Origin: Brevibacillus porteri
Lineage (GTDB): Bacteria > Bacillota > Bacilli > Brevibacillales > Brevibacillaceae
NCBI RefSeq assembly: GCF_003013475.1
Contig: NZ_PXZO01000064.1
Span: forward strand, 124,001-188,000
Length of the DNA stretch: 64,000 nucleotides
Reading direction: 5' to 3'
In this document: piece after piece, positions 62,677-64,000 of the stretch
How the letters are laid out: every line of letters starts with the position of its first letter
Position numbering within the stretch: position 1 is the stretch's first letter
The notes under the pieces: model-generated
What the model was told of the DNA's origin: nothing
Seen by the model: the letters and a program-made list of their open reading frames with translations, nothing else
Database searches by the model: none
Translations under genes and position numbers: made by a program

Positions 62677-63276
62677 CTAGCGAATTCGAAAAAGCTTTTG
62701 CCAAATCGATGTTTTCCGTTCAGCATCTCTGATTTTGGCTAATTCGATTTTGGCATCCATAATGTCATTCATCGCCTTGGTCAAGCGGCGATCTCGTTCC
62801 TTCAGATTGTTGGTAATATAGGCTTCCTGCTTTTCTACACGCGCTAACAGCGCTAAGTAGGCGGCGTCTTGTTGCTGGACATGGGAAGCCAAGGCATGCA
62901 GCTTTTCATCCAGCTCTTCGAGGACAACAGGATGGTTCAAAGCCGGATGTGAGGAAACAGGGGCAGGGGGGAATGCAACCGCAACGGCCGTTTCCTTTCG
63001 GGCGGGTTCAGGTGAGCTCTGCGTAGCAACCATTCGGGCAGCTTCATCTTGCGGAATGAGCTGATCCTTTGTTAAGCTATAAAACCGTTGAAGACACGTA
63101 ATATCTGCCTGTCGATACTCCCGACGATTCTGGCTATCCCGCAAAAACCAGTAGCCGTGCTGTTCTAAGAGCATGCTCCACTTGCGCAAGGTGCTGGCCC
63201 CAATACCTAACAGTCCTGCCACATCTCTGCCACTGTACGTTCTCTCCCGTGCCAACAACTCGATAACCTCTCCCAT
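62677..63276 (-). CDS. MerR-like HTH protein with coiled-coil C-terminus
   Basis: 199 residues from ATG 63276 (GAGGAGGG upstream; the frame to 63531 is an artefact crossing the divergent promoter region). N-terminal MerR-type helix-turn-helix RTYSGRDVAGLLGIGASTLR, KWSMLLEQHGYWFLRDSQNR, REYRQADITCLQRF; middle proline/alanine-rich linker (about 85-115); C-terminal coiled coil with DUF3967-like NNLKERDRRLTKAMNDIMDA. Such proteins include RacA-like and phage-associated DNA-binding proteins; a repressor or chromosome-organising role is possible. Lone gene, cytoplasmic. Confidence 0.75.
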   Translation of the reverse strand: MGEVIELLARERTYSGRDVAGLLGIGASTLRKWSMLLEQHGYWFLRDSQNRREYRQADITCLQRFYSLTKDQLIPQDEAARMVATQSSPEPARKETAVAVAFPPAPVSSHPALNHPVVLEELDEKLHALASHVQQQDAAYLALLARVEKQEAYITNNLKERDRRLTKAMNDIMDAKIELAKIRDAERKTSIWQKLFRIR

Positions 63277-63549
63277 GGAAATCCCTCCTCTGGCGTGAGT
63301 CCGCTCATCTCTTGCTATACCGTTTCTGTACGTGAAAAAGGTTTTCCTTTTGGAATCGTGCGACAAAATCTCACAGTGTTCGTAAGCAGCGTGCTGGTTT
63401 GGCGTCAATTTGTCACCAGTCGACAAAGTTGTTTGGCAAAATGAGGACAAATGACGGACGGGTACAAGTACATTTTCTCTTTGACTCCGCTTTTGCTCAA
63501 TAGGGCTATGCCAAATGTTCATAGGATGCATGAGAAGGAGGGATTAACC

Positions 63550-63747
63550 ATGGCATTTAAAGACCAAGTAAAAAAATTCGAAGGTAAAAATGTGAAGGTT
63601 TCAACTGTAGACGGTACTTTTTTTGGCCGACTGGTAGAGGTAAAATCCACAACCATTATTTTGGAAGAGCACAATGGCAATCGTCGCACCATTATTCGCG
63701 ATTCGAAGATCGTTGCTGTTACAGAGCATCCCGGCCACGACTGCTAA
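63550..63747 (+). CDS. Small basic Sm-like beta-barrel protein
   Basis: 65 residues from ATG 63550 (AAGGAGGG upstream). The sequence MAFKDQVKKFEGKNVKVSTV, DGTFFGRLVEVKSTTIILEE, HNGNRRTIIRDSKIVAVTEH reads as one small five-stranded barrel (G-x-x-V..G..F.G.L..V....I.L....G....I....I), the pattern of Sm/DUF2642-type proteins that bind RNA or other proteins. Family identity by eye only. Followed by a terminator, so it is a separate transcript. Confidence 0.7.
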   Translation: MAFKDQVKKFEGKNVKVSTVDGTFFGRLVEVKSTTIILEEHNGNRRTIIRDSKIVAVTEHPGHDC

Positions 63748-63788
63748 GAATCTCACATCAGACTGTAGAAAAGTAGGATTTGTTTCTC

Positions 63789-63813
63789 AGGCTGTCGAGT
63801 GATCGACGGCCTT
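63789..63813 (+). terminator. Rho-independent terminator
   Basis: AGGCTGTCGA-gtga-TCGACGGCCTTT after the small protein gene. Confidence 0.75.
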
Positions 63814-63888
63814 TCCTATTCTTTACACCCTGCGGCATGGTAACATAAAAGGGACTGAAAAAACGCTGCGAATAGAGGGGGTACCACT

Positions 63889-64000
63889 ATGTTGGATATT
63901 CGGTTTCACGGACATTCTTCCGTGCAGGTAACATGTGAAGGGCATTCAATCATGATTGATCCATTTATATCAGGAAGCCCAGTGGCAGCAACCAAGCTGG
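63889..64000 (+). CDS. UPF0173 metal-dependent hydrolase (partial, N-terminal part)
   Basis: ATG 63889 with AGAGGGGGTACC upstream; 37 codons lie in the window before its right edge. The start MLDIRFHGHSSVQVTCEGHS followed by IMIDPFISGSPVA is the opening of UPF0173 (YtkL-like) metallo-beta-lactamase-fold hydrolases, which carry the H-x-H-x-D and later His ligands beyond the visible part. The GHS near residue 8 is the strand before the first metal motif. Function of the family is unknown; cytoplasmic. Confidence 0.85.
   Translation, partial: MLDIRFHGHSSVQVTCEGHSIMIDPFISGSPVAATKL

Noticed and set aside
62580-62732. A 50-codon + strand frame starting MMIWLFRKRDVRASLVSWQR
   Set aside because: It overlaps the 3' end of the convergent MerR-like gene by 56 bp and has only a distant GGATGGAG as ribosome site; composition is plausible but evidence is too weak.

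Overview
The window looks like a chromosomal segment of a low- to mid-GC, spore-forming Firmicute, most likely a Brevibacillus close to B. brevis. This rests on strong AGGAGG-type ribosome sites, frequent TTG/GTG starts, SLH-domain (S-layer) surface proteins, a bacillolysin-type neutral protease, a trpS T-box, a preQ1 riboswitch and Fur boxes. The species assignment is inferred from gene content, not from a search.

Layout. 1-11.3 kb: the start of a KhtT-like K+/H+ antiporter regulator, then a C4-dicarboxylate block (DctA permease; TRAP-type binding protein DctB; DctS/DctR two-component pair) interleaved with an OmpR-type two-component pair, a sigma-54 activator and an LD-carboxypeptidase. 11.4-17 kb: accessory and decaying DNA, comprising a PAAR-like DUF4280 gene, a truncated VgrG-like gene, a secreted ankyrin protein, and a serine hydrolase/SLH gene beside a truncated duplicate that still has its upstream region. 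17-22.4 kb: a membrane sensor protein, a histidine kinase and response regulator fused in one ORF, and a secreted RCC1-like/SLH protein. 22.4-27.2 kb: orphan genes, including an AbiEii-like nucleotidyltransferase with an uncharacterised two-domain partner, and intact plus broken DUF1259 copies. 27.3-35.9 kb: mostly housekeeping and transport (Dps, CoaA, DUF523, BCCT and NCS2 transporters, LysR, CoiA-like protein, VOC protein). 36-41 kb: a probable TetR regulon (two NTF2-like paralogues, alpha/beta hydrolase, TPP enzyme, DinB protein, TetR) marked by two matching promoter/operator sites. 41.3-53.5 kb: preQ1-riboswitch-controlled queuosine-precursor transporter, a giant secreted nuclease, T-box-controlled trpS, a TetR/HXXEE pair, an unusual one-component regulator and neutral protease. 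53.6-56 kb: two frame-disrupted genes around a HEAT-like protein. 56-58.5 kb: two M20 amidohydrolases. 58.5-62.5 kb: a Fur-controlled haem-uptake operon. 62.7-64 kb: MerR-like protein, a small basic protein and the start of a UPF0173 hydrolase.

The most promising uncharacterised items are the nucleotidyltransferase pair (24.0-25.5 kb), the regulator whose middle domain resembles GGDEF/GTP-cyclohydrolase-III folds (50.4-51.8 kb), and the TetR regulon with paired operators (36.2-41.0 kb). All product names come from reading motifs in the translated sequence; no database search was run.
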